Assembly: GCA_019359495.1 (NCBI GenBank)
Contig: JAHHHF010000096.1
Location: 1 to 64,000 of the forward strand
Direction of reading: 5' to 3'
DNA: 64,000 nt
DNA from: Goleter apudmare HA4340-LM2
GTDB lineage: Bacteria > Cyanobacteriota > Cyanobacteriia > Cyanobacteriales > Nostocaceae
In this document: positions 45,071-56,086 of the stretch, piece after piece
Position numbering within the stretch: the stretch's first letter is position 1
How the letters are laid out: each line of letters begins with the position of its first letter
Notes under the pieces: model-generated
What the model saw: the letters and a program-made list of their open reading frames with translations, nothing else
What the model was told of the DNA's origin: nothing
The model's database searches: none
Translations under genes and position numbers: made by a program

Positions 45071-45904
45071 ATGTCTCTCAAAAAACTTGCTTGCGTTGCT
45101 GCTCTTTCTACATCTGCGATCGCTTCACTGACTTTTGCTGGTTCTGCTCATGCGATCGGCTTTAGCTACACCCCTGGCGTTTTCCGTACACCAGGTGTCA
45201 CAAATGAAGGTGCTTTTTCTGCCAATGTTAACGACAGCAACTATGTAACCATTGATTTTAATAGCAAAGATGCAAATGGTAACACAGTAAAAGATAATGG
45301 CTTATTCAAGGGTAACAATCTAGTAGAGTATACCTTTTCTAAAGGTAGCTATGCCACCAGCGTAACTGGTAATCAAACTGGTATTATTAGTGACAAATGG
45401 GCACCTTCTGGCGTTAATGGAGAAGACAATAAAAGCAATTATCTAGCAGTTTTTAGTGATAGCTCTGTCAGCATTAAAGCTAAAAATGGCGGTGTATTTA
45501 ACTATTTTGGTATTGACCTTGGTGCTTTAAGTACTGGTAACACCTTTGAGTTACTCAAGGGAGGCAAAGCGGTTACAGCAGTATTTGAGGGTGTAACATA
45601 CGAAAAATTGACATTTGATGTCATGAACAAGATTGCCAAAGTTGCTAATACAGCTCAGGGAGGACAAAAGAATGGCTTCTTTGAGTTCTTCTCGGAAGGT
45701 TTTAATGATAACTTCGATGAGATTAAGCTTTCTCAAGTTGGAGGTGGTGGTTTTGAAAGCGATAACCACACATTCAAAATTGCTAGTGGAGCATATAATC
45801 CCAAGTCTGTCCCCGAACCCACAGCTGTTGTTGGTTTGATCGCTGTTGGCGGTGGTATGTTCCTGCAAAAGCGCAAGAACAAAAAGTTTGTCAATCTCGG
45901 CTAA
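45071..45904 (+). CDS. PEP-CTERM sorted exported protein
   Basis: 277 residues: signal peptide (KKLACVAALSTSAIASLTFAGSAHA), a beta-rich body with many Asn/Asp/Gly, and a C-terminal PEP-CTERM signal (SVPEPTAVVGLIAVGGGMFLQKRKNKK: VPEP, membrane helix, basic end). Such proteins are cut by an exosortase and placed in the cell envelope or released with exopolysaccharide. No exosortase lies nearby. The body segment (ISDKWAPSGVNGEDNKSNYLA, then NYFGIDLGAL) is similar to a class of secreted sandwich-fold cyanobacterial proteins. Confidence 0.85.
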   Translation: MSLKKLACVAALSTSAIASLTFAGSAHAIGFSYTPGVFRTPGVTNEGAFSANVNDSNYVTIDFNSKDANGNTVKDNGLFKGNNLVEYTFSKGSYATSVTGNQTGIISDKWAPSGVNGEDNKSNYLAVFSDSSVSIKAKNGGVFNYFGIDLGALSTGNTFELLKGGKAVTAVFEGVTYEKLTFDVMNKIAKVANTAQGGQKNGFFEFFSEGFNDNFDEIKLSQVGGGGFESDNHTFKIASGAYNPKSVPEPTAVVGLIAVGGGMFLQKRKNKKFVNLG

Positions 45905-46063
45905 TTTAGCTGTAATTGAGAATTTGCATTGAGAGCAGGGTGGGTATCATAGTTTTGTTGTGAAAAAGTCTATCACCATTAACTTGAATAGAGAATTTGT
46001 GATTTTGAGTGCAGAGAAGAGTCCTAGTATACTTCTCTGCACTTTTAAATTTAAGATATACAA

Positions 46064-47149
46064 TCAGATCCTGGATGAGGCGGTTTTTTCGCTGGCGATG
46101 ATATGTAAATCGACGTTTTTGAGTAAGCGCACTAGTCTTTGCGTTAAAGATCCTTTGAGGAACATTTGCCAGCGAGAACGCTGACTTTCACCGATGACAA
46201 TTTGGGTGATATGGTATTTTTGGGCGACTTCGGCAATCGCTTTGGCGATATTACTGTTAGTTTCTCGAATAAAAGTCCCAGCAAATTCTTTACACAGCTT
46301 CTCGCAAGTGTGGATGTGTAGACTTTCCTCCTTGGTGAGGAAGCGTTCCGGATCAGCGACAAACAAAACATAAAGAGGTGCATTCATATAACTAGCCAGC
46401 CGCGCACCCCGGCGTAACAACTGTACTGAGTTGGGATAGGTAGAGACACACACCAAAACCCGCTCGTGAATGTTACAAAATTCACCATTAGGGCTAGAAG
46501 CGATCGCATCTTCTTCAACGTTGTCTGCAACTTCCCTTAAAGCCAATTCTCGCAAAGCAATCAGGTTGCGGCGTTGGAAAAAGTTATCTAGGGATTGTTG
46601 GATTTTTTCTGGTGCGTAAATCTTGCCTTCCAGCAACCGCTCTTGTAGGGTTTCTGGTGTCACATCAATCACCACTACTTCATCTGCATCTTCTAAAATG
46701 CGGTCAGGAACACGTTCACGCACTACAACGCCTGTAATTCTTGCTACTAAATCATTGAGGCTTTCCAGATGCTGAATATTCATAGTGGAGTAGACATCTA
46801 TGCCTGCTGCTAAAATGAGTTCTACATCTTCGTAGCGCTTTTCCCGTGGTGAACCAGGGACGTTGGTATGAGCTAGTTCATCGATTAACACTAATTGAGG
46901 TAATCTTTGTAAAATTGCCTCCGTATCCATTTCAGTCAATGTCAAACCACCCCGCAGAATTTGCTGACGAGGCACCATTTCCAGTCCCTCTGCTTTTTCC
47001 TGGGTTTCCTTCCGTCCGTGGGTTTCTAGCAAGCCGACAACGACATCAATCCCTTCCTGTTTAAGTGCATGTCCTTCTTCCAGCATCCGAAAGGTTTTGC
47101 CTACACCAGGAGCCATGCCAATAAAGATTTTATGTTTACCTCGTCGCAT
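46064..47149 (-). CDS. kdpD: Truncated KdpD (sensor N-domain and USP domain only)
   Basis: 361 residues: the KdpD N-domain (GKHKIFIGMAPGVGKTFRML with a Walker A, GLLETHGRKETQ, LVLIDELAHTNVPGS) and a USP-like domain at about 230-350 (ERVLVCVSTYPNSVQLLRRGARLAS, VIGESQRSRWQMFLKGSLTQRL). It stops there, with no membrane helices or kinase domain. Short KdpD proteins of this form are known in cyanobacteria. It lies 108 bp after kdpC in the same direction. Confidence 0.93.
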   Translation of the reverse strand: MRRGKHKIFIGMAPGVGKTFRMLEEGHALKQEGIDVVVGLLETHGRKETQEKAEGLEMVPRQQILRGGLTLTEMDTEAILQRLPQLVLIDELAHTNVPGSPREKRYEDVELILAAGIDVYSTMNIQHLESLNDLVARITGVVVRERVPDRILEDADEVVVIDVTPETLQERLLEGKIYAPEKIQQSLDNFFQRRNLIALRELALREVADNVEEDAIASSPNGEFCNIHERVLVCVSTYPNSVQLLRRGARLASYMNAPLYVLFVADPERFLTKEESLHIHTCEKLCKEFAGTFIRETNSNIAKAIAEVAQKYHITQIVIGESQRSRWQMFLKGSLTQRLVRLLKNVDLHIIASEKTASSRI

Positions 47150-47163
47150 AAGATAGAGGGAAT

Positions 47164-47197
47164 AATTTGTTATTTGACATTTGTTATTTGTTATTGG
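47164..47197. repeat. STRR heptamer repeat (TTATTTG)
   Basis: Tandem TTATTTG/TTATTTGACA-type heptamers lie between kdpC and kdpD. The repeats do not break the operon order. Confidence 0.7.
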
Positions 47198-47257
47198 TCA
47201 ATAGTCCAAGGTCAAAGCTTGATTCCCATCATCCCTGCTCCTATTCCTTATTTAAAT

Positions 47258-47860
47258 TTACTGGGTTTGTTTACGGTTAATATCTTGCAAATCAAGAGCG
47301 TAGTTTAATCGTAAAACATTCACTCCTGGCTCACCAAAAATCCATAAAGTTCTCTCATCTGTATACTTATTAATTAAAGGGAATATCTCATCCTCTTGCA
47401 CACCTCTGGCGCGAGCAACTCTTACCAATTGCTGTCTAGCTGCTCTCACAGAAATATGAGGGTCTAAACCAGAGCCTGAGGTGTAAAGTAAATCAGCCGT
47501 GGGTTGAATATTCTCGTCTCGGAATTGATTTGCTTCTTCAACAACTCGGTTCATTAATGCGGGATTACTAGGAGCGAGATTGCTAGCACCAGATACACCA
47601 GTTGGTCTACCTCTTCTCCCTTGAGAATATCTAACTTCACTGGGGCGACTATGGAAATATCGCTCAGATGTGAAGGTTTGACCAATTAAGGATGAACCAA
47701 TCGCTTGATTCTCTATATTCACCATGATGCTGCCGTTTGCCTGTGCAGGAACAAATACTTGACCTACTACAAGAATCATTAGGGGATAAATAATTGCCGT
47801 TATTAACCAAAGAACTAAAATTATGCGAATTGCTTTGATAATTTCTCTAATAATAGACAT
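47258..47860 (-). CDS. kdpC: K+-transporting ATPase subunit C
   Basis: 200 residues: one N-terminal membrane helix (about 10-33) and a periplasmic domain with SLIGQTFTSERYFHSRPS, SGASNLAPSNP, DLLYTSGSGLDPHIS and LRLNYALDLQD. KdpC stabilises the KdpABC complex and increases its affinity for ATP. It follows kdpB by 86 bp that contain a heptamer repeat. Confidence 0.96.
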   Translation of the reverse strand: MSIIREIIKAIRIILVLWLITAIIYPLMILVVGQVFVPAQANGSIMVNIENQAIGSSLIGQTFTSERYFHSRPSEVRYSQGRRGRPTGVSGASNLAPSNPALMNRVVEEANQFRDENIQPTADLLYTSGSGLDPHISVRAARQQLVRVARARGVQEDEIFPLINKYTDERTLWIFGEPGVNVLRLNYALDLQDINRKQTQ

Positions 47861-47889
47861 AAAAATTTTTTGACTTTCTCTGAAAATTT

Positions 47890-47912
47890 TTATTTGTTAT
47901 TTGTTATTTGTC
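47890..47912. repeat. STRR heptamer repeat (TTATTTG)
   Basis: Three tandem TTATTTG copies in the 86-bp kdpB-kdpC gap. No kdpG-like frame is present in this gap, unlike the kdpABGCD order reported for an Anabaena strain. Confidence 0.7.
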
Positions 47913-47946
47913 AAAGGTTATTTTTCCTATTACCTAGTCCCATTAA

Positions 47947-50052
47947 TTAAGTTAAACCCAAAATTGTCACCAGCATATCGATTAATTTAATAGCGATAAA
48001 TGGCACGATCAGCCCACCTAAGCCATAAATTAAAATATTGCGTTGCAGCAATTGATTAGCTGTGAGGGGACGAAACTGTACACCCTTCAAAGCCAGAGGA
48101 ATTAGAGCCGGAATAATCAAAGCATTGTAAATCAGTGCCGATAATACGGCAGAATTGGTGCTACTTAACTGCATAATATTGAGGTTTTGCAGGTTAGCAG
48201 CAGCAAAAATCACGGGAATAATGGCAAAGTATTTCGCAATATCATTAGCGATAGAAAATGTAGTCAAAGCACCGCGAGTCATCAGTAATTGTTTACCAAT
48301 ACCGACGATATCAATGAGTTTTGTGGGGTCTGAGTCTAAGTCCACCATGTTAGCGGCTTCTTTAGCGGCTTGAGTACCAGTATTCATAGCAACTCCGACA
48401 TTTGCCTGTGCCAATGCTGGAGCATCATTAGTGCCATCTCCTGTCATTGCTACTAATCTGCCTGCGGCTTGTTCTCGCTGAATGACGTTGATTTTATCTT
48501 CTGGGGTGGCTTCAGCAATAAAGTCATCTACTCCAGCTTCTTTGGCAATAACGGCAGCAGTGATCCGATTGTCTCCAGTCAACATGATAGTCCGCACTCC
48601 CATGCGCCGCAACTGGTCAAAACGTTCGCGGATGCCTGGTTTCACAATGTCTTTGAGATAGATGACGCCATAAATTTCGTGTTCTACGCAAACTGCTAGG
48701 GGTGTACCTCCCAGATGGGAAACTCGCTCATAGGCTGCATCTAATTCGGGTGTATCGTATCCATTACGAGAGCGGACAAACCCTCTAATTGCGTCTACTG
48801 CTCCTTTCCGCACCTCCCTTCCGCCTGGCAAGTTGGTGCCACTCATGCGGGTTTTGGCAGAAAATTCCACCCCTTGCGCTTGATTGTAGTCTAGATCAAC
48901 TCTTGCGCCTAACTTTTGGGCTAGTCGGATAATAGATTTACCTTCAGGCGTATCATCAAAAACACTGGCTATCCAAGCTACGTTAGCAACTTCTTCCAGT
49001 GAATGACCGTTAATGGGGATAAACTCTTCAGCAAGGCGATTACCAAGGGTAATTGTCCCTGTCTTATCAAGAACTAGGGTGTTGATATCCCCACAGGCTT
49101 CAACTGCTCGTCCTGAAGTGGCAATGACATTAAATTGAGCAACTCGATCCATCCCTGCAATGCCAATAGCACTTAGTAACCCGCCAATAGTTGTGGGGAT
49201 CAGTGCTACCAATAGGGCAATCAAAATGGGGACACTGACTGGACTTTTGACATAATAGGCCATTGCAGGCAGTGTTGCCACAACCAACAAAAAAACTAAA
49301 CTCAGAACGGCTAGTAAGACTGTGAGGGCAATTTCATTCGGCGTTTTAGTACGTTCTGCGCCTTCCACTAGGGCAATCATCCGGTCGATAAAGCCTTTTC
49401 CTGGGTCAGCAGTGATACGGATAATTAGTTCATCGGAGATAATTTTAGTGCCACCTGTGACGGAACTGGCAACATCCGAGCCTGATTCCTTGAGGACTGG
49501 TGCAGATTCGCCTGTAATTGCCGATTCATCCACCGAAGCCACACCCATCATTACTTCCCCATCGGCGGGAATGGTATCACCAACAACTACATAAACAGTA
49601 TCACCCTGTCTGAGGCTGGTAGAGGATACTTCAGTAATTGTGCCATCAGCAGCAAGTTTTTTAGCGATCGCCTCGGATCTTGTAGCGCGTAAAGCATCGG
49701 CTTGGGCTTTACCCCGTCCTTCAGCTACAGCTTCTGCAAAATTGGCAAACCAGACGGTAAAGAACAAAGTCCCTGTGATCAAGCCGTTGAATAGTTGGGG
49801 ATTCTCCTGGGGGGACGCGCCGAACAGGTTGGGATCAATTGTCACCGCTAGGGTAATGATTGTGCCCATCCACACCAAAAACATCACCGGGTTTTTGATG
49901 GCATCTTTGGGATTGAGCTTGACAAAAGCATCCTTGATAGCTCTCAAGTAGAGCCACCTAGTGTTGATTCTCGCTTTTTTACGTGCTTGTCGGCGATCGC
50001 TAGCACGAGAACGTGAGGATCTGGATTTGGGGGTAGTTGCAACTTGGTTCAT
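47947..50052 (-). CDS. kdpB: K+-transporting ATPase subunit B (P-type ATPase)
   Basis: 701 residues. P-type ATPase motifs: [23 protein letters not shown] (phosphorylated Asp), TPEDKINVI and [22 protein letters not shown] basic N-terminal extension ([19 protein letters not shown]) is seen. KdpB couples ATP hydrolysis to K+ movement through KdpA and KdpB. The start ATG is 50052 with GGAGG upstream. Confidence 0.97.
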   Translation of the reverse strand: MNQVATTPKSRSSRSRASDRRQARKKARINTRWLYLRAIKDAFVKLNPKDAIKNPVMFLVWMGTIITLAVTIDPNLFGASPQENPQLFNGLITGTLFFTVWFANFAEAVAEGRGKAQADALRATRSEAIAKKLAADGTITEVSSTSLRQGDTVYVVVGDTIPADGEVMMGVASVDESAITGESAPVLKESGSDVASSVTGGTKIISDELIIRITADPGKGFIDRMIALVEGAERTKTPNEIALTVLLAVLSLVFLLVVATLPAMAYYVKSPVSVPILIALLVALIPTTIGGLLSAIGIAGMDRVAQFNVIATSGRAVEACGDINTLVLDKTGTITLGNRLAEEFIPINGHSLEEVANVAWIASVFDDTPEGKSIIRLAQKLGARVDLDYNQAQGVEFSAKTRMSGTNLPGGREVRKGAVDAIRGFVRSRNGYDTPELDAAYERVSHLGGTPLAVCVEHEIYGVIYLKDIVKPGIRERFDQLRRMGVRTIMLTGDNRITAAVIAKEAGVDDFIAEATPEDKINVIQREQAAGRLVAMTGDGTNDAPALAQANVGVAMNTGTQAAKEAANMVDLDSDPTKLIDIVGIGKQLLMTRGALTTFSIANDIAKYFAIIPVIFAAANLQNLNIMQLSSTNSAVLSALIYNALIIPALIPLALKGVQFRPLTANQLLQRNILIYGLGGLIVPFIAIKLIDMLVTILGLT

Positions 50053-50129
50053 AAATGGGAGGTGAGTGAGGAGATTGGGAAGTGGGGAGATTGGGGTTTT
50101 TAATTCACTTCATTACCCCATTGGCTTTT

Positions 50130-51830
50130 CTAGTTACCAGAGGCTAGTTTAAAACCTTCAGCGATCGGCCCTAACGCCAAAACAGGGAAGAAGGTTAGCA
50201 CACCCAAAATCACAATCACCACAGATGTCACACTCGTAAACAGTAGCGAATCGGTTTTGAGAGTACCAGGAGTTTCGGGTATTGTTGGTTTACCGGACAT
50301 GCTTTCAGCTAAGAGTAAGATGGCGATAATTGGGATGTAACGTCCTGTCAACAGGCTAAAACAGGTGCTTAAATTCCACCATTGCGTGTTATCTTGCAAC
50401 CCTTCTAAGCCAGAACCATTGTTAGCCGCAGCTGAAGCATATTCATAAACCACTTGAGCGAGTCCGTGAAATTCAGGATTGGTAATTCCAGATAAGGTAA
50501 AGGGGTAAGCCAAGGCGATCGCACTGGGAATTAAAACAGCGATGGGATGAATGAGCAGGATAACACTGGCGAGAATAATCTCCCGCTTTTCAATTTTGCG
50601 TCCTAAAAACTCTGGGGTGCGTCCCACCATTAATCCTGTGAGGAAAACCGTGATAATTAGATAAACAAATAGGTATGCAGTCCCCGTCCCTTGACCTCCC
50701 CAGATAATCTGGATAAATAAGTTAAATAAAGTCGAAAATAATCCTGCTGGCATTAAAGAATCATGCGTACCATTCACAGCACCAGTCATGGTGGCGGTAG
50801 TCATCACAGACCACAATGCTGTTTGTGCCCAACCAAATCGGACTTCTTTACCTTCTAAATTGGGCTGTTCAGATCCCAAAATGGCATTCACCAGGGGATT
50901 ACCTTGCAGTTCGCCTATGGCTGTGATCCCAACCAGAAATACAAAGATTACAAACACCATCCAGAAAAGCAACCAAGCCTGTTTGATATTGTTGGCAAAG
51001 ATGCCGTAGGTGTAAATCAAGGCTGCGGGAATGGAAATCATGGCGATCGCTTCTATTAAATTAGAAGCGCCATTGGGATTTTCAAAAGGGTGAGCAGAGT
51101 TAGCCTCGAAAAAGCCGCCGCCATTTTCTCCCAGCATCTTGATCATCTCAAAGGATGCCACTGGGCCTCTAGCAATATACTGTGTCCCGCCTTCCAGGGT
51201 TTTCACCACCAACGTTCCAGCTAATGTTTGCGGTACACCCGATAATAGTAATGCGATCGCCCCAATTATCGAAATAGGTAACAATATCCGCGTAATCCCA
51301 CGGGTGAGGTCAACATAAAAGTTACCTAATGGTCTACCTGTTAACCCGCGAATAAAGGCAATTCCTACCGCTAACCCAGTAGCAGCAGAGGTAAACATCA
51401 AAAATCCCAAAGCCGCTACCTGGCTAAAATAACTCAAGGTTGTCTCCCCTGAGTAATGCTGCTGGTTTGTATTCGTCACAAATGAAACGGCAGTGTGCAA
51501 CAATGTATCCCATGTAGGCGCACCCAATCCATTGGGATTCCAGGGTAAACCTCTCTGAAAATATATGAGCAAATACACTACAATGCCCATAATCAAGTTG
51601 GTGGTTAGTATCGCCCTGATATACTGCCAAGCCTCCATGTTATCAGTAGTGCGGACACCCGCTAATATATAGATACTCCGCTCTATAGGGTTCATGAGAG
51701 GATCAAGCAGTGTTCTTTCTCCCATGAAAATACGTGCTATGTATTTTCCCAATATGGGTGTAATTAATATGACAATACATAGGGTTAACCCAATCTGTAA
51801 AAAACCTTGTCCCATATATTTTGTACTCAA
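50130..51830 (-). CDS. kdpA: K+-transporting ATPase subunit A
   Basis: 566 residues with about ten membrane helices and the four selectivity-filter-like loops typical of KdpA (for example [53 protein letters not shown], and [16 protein letters not shown]). KdpA forms the K+ channel part. First gene of the operon kdpA-kdpB-kdpC-kdpD. No kdpF was identified upstream of it; such a tiny gene could be missed. Confidence 0.97.
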   Translation of the reverse strand: MSTKYMGQGFLQIGLTLCIVILITPILGKYIARIFMGERTLLDPLMNPIERSIYILAGVRTTDNMEAWQYIRAILTTNLIMGIVVYLLIYFQRGLPWNPNGLGAPTWDTLLHTAVSFVTNTNQQHYSGETTLSYFSQVAALGFLMFTSAATGLAVGIAFIRGLTGRPLGNFYVDLTRGITRILLPISIIGAIALLLSGVPQTLAGTLVVKTLEGGTQYIARGPVASFEMIKMLGENGGGFFEANSAHPFENPNGASNLIEAIAMISIPAALIYTYGIFANNIKQAWLLFWMVFVIFVFLVGITAIGELQGNPLVNAILGSEQPNLEGKEVRFGWAQTALWSVMTTATMTGAVNGTHDSLMPAGLFSTLFNLFIQIIWGGQGTGTAYLFVYLIITVFLTGLMVGRTPEFLGRKIEKREIILASVILLIHPIAVLIPSAIALAYPFTLSGITNPEFHGLAQVVYEYASAAANNGSGLEGLQDNTQWWNLSTCFSLLTGRYIPIIAILLLAESMSGKPTIPETPGTLKTDSLLFTSVTSVVIVILGVLTFFPVLALGPIAEGFKLASGN

Positions 51831-52820
51831 TTATCTTTAAGTAATAAACAGCCAACTCTTAAAACGAATACATGAATTGCTTGGCAATTTGTGAATTTGA
51901 GTGACTTGGTGATATCTCTTAATAATCTCAATTGACCCATCTGGATTGACTTTTATCAGTTGCCACTATTATCCAGATATTTCTTGAAGTTTCCATCAAG
52001 AACATTTAAATTTTATTCTTTGTCATCTATCTCGCTTGCTGATACTACTTGTTTATACAATAGATTTTTGAAAGCTGCTACTTTCATTTACATATCAGTG
52101 CATAGTTTTTTAATTACATAATATACTGTGCCAAAAGTATAAGATTACACCTTTTTTTTACTTAAATCTTAGCGAAACAGAAGTTAGCAAAGATTATATT
52201 GTATGTTTAACATTTTTTGAAAAAATAATTTTTTCCAAGTAATACCAATTCTAATAATGTTTACAACACATAAATTATTCATAGGGAATAATATTGTGTA
52301 TCTGCCCATCTATCAGATTATTTTTTACAATTGGTATAAATTGCAAGGGATAAATTTAAGTGGATCATTTTATTAATCACTTGATAAGTTCCTAGCAATT
52401 ATCTTCCCTTCTATATCTCTAAGAATAAGTTAGAAAATTAAATCGTACTACTACTTCAAAGATACAAGGGTAAGGTTATATTCCTCTACTTTTTTTGAAT
52501 TGGTATTATTTACTGGAAGTCCCTAATCTCAGTGTATTTCAGTAAATACACTGTTGTTTTACGTACTATCTTTGTATAAATTATTATAAATAGCTTAACT
52601 TCTAGTCAAAAAAAACTGCTCACATCAATTTCCTCTTCTGCATCAAGTTTCAAACTCTTGTTTTCAAATATTCGTGGCAGAAGTTTATTACATAACAAGT
52701 TTAACTACCAATTTAATTTGGTAATGAAAGCAAATAGCTATGTATTGGTTATCTCATTAGTTTTGTGTAATCAAAGCCAATAACATAACTATCACGGCAA
52801 AATTTTACTAAAGGACAATA
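51831..52820. other. Long A+T-rich intergenic region between kdpA and the DUF4347 gene
   Basis: 990 bp with no ORF worth calling. It holds the divergent promoters of kdp and the DUF4347 gene (ribosome-binding site AAAGGAC before ATG 52821) and a 269-bp interval bounded by 12-bp inverted repeats (52240-52508). Confidence 0.5.
52240..52508. mobile_element. Possible MITE bounded by 12-bp inverted repeats
   Basis: TAATACCAATTC at 52240-52251 and GAATTGGTATTA at 52497-52508 are perfect inverted repeats of 12 bp. A third, inner copy AATTGGTAT lies at 52329-52337, so a 96-bp version is also possible. No target duplication is seen and there is no ORF within. Confidence 0.45.
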
Positions 52821-55800
52821 ATGATGACGAAACAACCAGAAAATAATGCCCTGGAAACCCAAAATAATTCTATTAACAACTTACAAGCAGCCAAGACAAA
52901 TATTGTTTTTATCGACACATCAGTTGCAGACTATCAAAGCTTGATATCTGGCATCACTCTGGGTAATGAAGTCGTCATTCTTGATCCCACACAAGATGCG
53001 GTGGCACAAATGACCGAGTATCTTGCAGCGCGTCAACCCAAGTCGGTGCAATCAGTTCATATTGTCTCCCACGGTAGTACAGGGAGTTTGCAACTAGGGT
53101 CAACTAATCTCAATAGCTCTAATATTAATAGCTATGCGAATCAGTTACAAAATTGGGCAAGTGCTTTAACTGATGATGCTGACATTTTGCTTTACGGCTG
53201 TGATGTCGCTAGCGGGGAAGGTAAGGAATTTGTTCAGCAATTGAGCCAAATCACTGGTGCAGATGTTGCAGCTTCGACTAACAAAACAGGGAATACAGCT
53301 TTAGGTGGCGACTGGGATTTAGAGTTCAATCAAGGAATTATTGAAGCGCCTTTAGCATTTCAATCTCAAGTCTTACAGGCGTACAACTCAGTTTTAGCCA
53401 ATGCTGGTGATGTCATTATCAACGAATTTTCTCAAGGTAGTAATGGTGGAAAAGAATGGGTTGAAATTTTAGTTGTTACTGATAACCTAAATCTGCAAAA
53501 TCACAGATTAGTTGATGGTAATGGTACGCTAGATATCGTTTTGTCTGGTTCCGGCTTTAGTTCTTTAAAAGCTGGCACTTTAATAGTGCTTTATAACGGT
53601 GGTGATATCGATAGCACTATTACTCCAGACTTAACTTATAATCCAGCCAATGGAGACTATGTACTTCAAATATCATCACTCAATAACACTGGTGTTTTTG
53701 CAGTGACTCGTAACACTGGTTGGGAAGACACAACAGGTGCTTTTAACAATACTCTTGATGCAGATGTGCCCCAGTTGCGGAATGCAAGTAACACTCCAAT
53801 ACATACCTTTCCTCGCACTCCAACTCCAACTGCTAACAGCTTTAGCGCTTACACTGCTACCTCAGCTGCTGGTGCGACAGTTTCTAGTAATTGGTCAGCT
53901 AATACAGTATCTACCAGCGCTACTCCCGGTTTAGCTAATGGTGCAAACAATACAGACTGGATTCAGATTCTGCGTGGCGCTATTCCAGTCTTAACTATCC
54001 CATCTATCACAATTAATAACCCTTCACCTGCTGCTAATGAGCTATTTGGCTTTTCACTGGCGTCTGGTAATACTAACTTGTTGATTGGCGCACCCCTAGC
54101 TGATACAGGAAAAGGGGAAGCATACCGACTGAATGCTAGTGGTGTACTCCAACAAACATTTGCTAATCCATCAAGTGGAATAGGGGAGTTATTCGGTTTA
54201 TCGGTTGCTATTAATGGTACTGTTTACCTGATTGGCGCTCCAAAATTTGATGCTTCCGTTGCAGATGTAGGACGAGCCTATAGATTTAACTCGACCGGCT
54301 CACTACAACAAACTTTTGATAATTCAGTTAATAACGACGATAGTGAATTTGGCAGCGCTGTAGCGATTCTGAGTAATGGCAACTACGTCATTGGCGCACC
54401 AGAAAAAGGTAAAGCGACTGCTAATGATAATGCTGGAGAGGTAAGGCTGTTTAATAGTAGTGGATTACTACAAAATATCACTAACCCTAATCCAGGGATT
54501 ATCCAAGATGCACGCTTTGGTTTTTCAGTCGCAGCTGCTAACAATGACATTCTTATTGGAGCACCGGGGTTTAGTACTTTTACTGCCCCAAGTACTGTAA
54601 ATTTTGGTGTTGGACAAGCTTATCGATACAACTCTACGGGTACAACAATACTACAGACATTCACAAACCCAAACCCAACAGCGCTAGATTTGTTTGGGTT
54701 TTCAGTGAAGTCTAACAGTGCTGGTACACGCTTTTTGATTGGGGCACCAGGAGAGGACATCAGTGCTACTGATGCTGGGGCTGTATATTTATATGACAAC
54801 ACTACCCCAACACCTACACTTTTGAGAACCTTTGTTAATCCTGATACGACTAATCTGGGTTTCGGTTCTTCGGTCGCATTTCTCGGTAACGACATCCTAA
54901 TTGGTGCTCCTGGTGCTTTTTCGGGTACTACATTCACCTCAAATCCCGGTAGGGGTGCAGTTTATCTATACGATGGAGATGGAGCATCACCCACTTATTC
55001 ACTCGAAAAAATCTTTAGTAATCCAGGTACTGGTAACGATGCTTTTGGTGCAGCCATTACCACCATTGGCAGCAATAAAATTATCATTGGCGCTCCTTAT
55101 TACGATGCAGGAACTAGCACTGATGCTGGGATAGCTTATATTTTTGACTTGGTAACTGAATACGCAATTTCTACCAACACCCCAACTGTCATGGAAGGCA
55201 ATAGTAGCTCTCAAACTGTTGCTTTTACTATTACCCGCAGTGGCAATTTTAATACAGAAAGTACTGTAAATTATGAATTTAACCCAAATAATACAGCTAC
55301 GTTTGGTAGTGACTTTAGAAATATCTTCGTTAGAAGTGGAGAATTTGCTTCAGGAACTACATTAGGTGAATTTATTGATGCGGGATTAAATGGTACTTTA
55401 AATTTCCGAGTTGGCGAAAAGACAAAGGCAATTACTGTTGATGTTTTAGGTGATAGAGTATTTGAACGTGATGAAAATATTACTATCAAAATCAAAGATG
55501 CACCTTTAGGTGACACAATTACCAATGATAAAGCGACTGTAGTTGTCAAAAATGATGATTTACAACCTAGTATCAGGATTTCAGATACGTCGGTAACTGA
55601 AGGTAATTTTGGGCTGATAACTAATGGCAAATTTGATGTGACTCTTTCCAATCCTAGTTATCAGCAGGTGATTGTGAATTACAGCGCAGATTATGGGCAG
55701 ACTAATTCATCTGACTTTTTTCTATTCCCGATAATGAACACGCTAGTTTTTAAACCTGGAGAGACATCGAAAACTATTAGCTTTGGTGTCAGAGGTGATA

Positions 55801-55934
55801 GCACGGTTGAGTCGAATGAGAAATTTTATGTCAATCTCTTTGGGGCGACAAATACAACTATAGCCGACAGCCAAGGGATTGGTACTATCATTAATGATGA
55901 TCGTTCATCATCTTTTTCAGGGTTCTTTTTCTAA
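52821..55934 (+). CDS. DUF4347 / FG-GAP / Calx-beta secreted protein
   Basis: 1037 residues. Residues 28-195: a DUF4347 domain with HIVSHGS (H80 and H84) and LLYGCDVASGEG (C127), a His/Cys pair like that of caspase-fold proteases. Then a lamin-tail-like part (about 198-330; INEFSQGSNGGKEWVEILV), a FG-GAP beta-propeller region (about 405-790; repeated FG-(S/F)-x-(V/L) and (I/L)IGAP-units) and two Calx-beta domains (about 800-1030; EGNSSSQTVAFTITRSG, VTEGNFGLI). No classical signal peptide, as is usual for type I secreted or DUF4347 proteins. Probably a surface adhesin, with possible self-processing by DUF4347; both are inference. ATG 52821 or 52824. Confidence 0.85.
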   Translation: MMTKQPENNALETQNNSINNLQAAKTNIVFIDTSVADYQSLISGITLGNEVVILDPTQDAVAQMTEYLAARQPKSVQSVHIVSHGSTGSLQLGSTNLNSSNINSYANQLQNWASALTDDADILLYGCDVASGEGKEFVQQLSQITGADVAASTNKTGNTALGGDWDLEFNQGIIEAPLAFQSQVLQAYNSVLANAGDVIINEFSQGSNGGKEWVEILVVTDNLNLQNHRLVDGNGTLDIVLSGSGFSSLKAGTLIVLYNGGDIDSTITPDLTYNPANGDYVLQISSLNNTGVFAVTRNTGWEDTTGAFNNTLDADVPQLRNASNTPIHTFPRTPTPTANSFSAYTATSAAGATVSSNWSANTVSTSATPGLANGANNTDWIQILRGAIPVLTIPSITINNPSPAANELFGFSLASGNTNLLIGAPLADTGKGEAYRLNASGVLQQTFANPSSGIGELFGLSVAINGTVYLIGAPKFDASVADVGRAYRFNSTGSLQQTFDNSVNNDDSEFGSAVAILSNGNYVIGAPEKGKATANDNAGEVRLFNSSGLLQNITNPNPGIIQDARFGFSVAAANNDILIGAPGFSTFTAPSTVNFGVGQAYRYNSTGTTILQTFTNPNPTALDLFGFSVKSNSAGTRFLIGAPGEDISATDAGAVYLYDNTTPTPTLLRTFVNPDTTNLGFGSSVAFLGNDILIGAPGAFSGTTFTSNPGRGAVYLYDGDGASPTYSLEKIFSNPGTGNDAFGAAITTIGSNKIIIGAPYYDAGTSTDAGIAYIFDLVTEYAISTNTPTVMEGNSSSQTVAFTITRSGNFNTESTVNYEFNPNNTATFGSDFRNIFVRSGEFASGTTLGEFIDAGLNGTLNFRVGEKTKAITVDVLGDRVFERDENITIKIKDAPLGDTITNDKATVVVKNDDLQPSIRISDTSVTEGNFGLITNGKFDVTLSNPSYQQVIVNYSADYGQTNSSDFFLFPIMNTLVFKPGETSKTISFGVRGDSTVESNEKFYVNLFGATNTTIADSQGIGTIINDDRSSSFSGFFF

Positions 55935-56086
55935 GATTAAATTTACATCATCTCAGTGATAGTCAGATCCCCGATTTTTTGCAAAAAGTCGGGGATGTTT
56001 TTGTTCGCCATTCATATTCCTTTGGGAGAGGTCAAAGTATGAGCGCTACGCTATACTAGTCCGTTGGAATCACCGGATGAGGAGTG

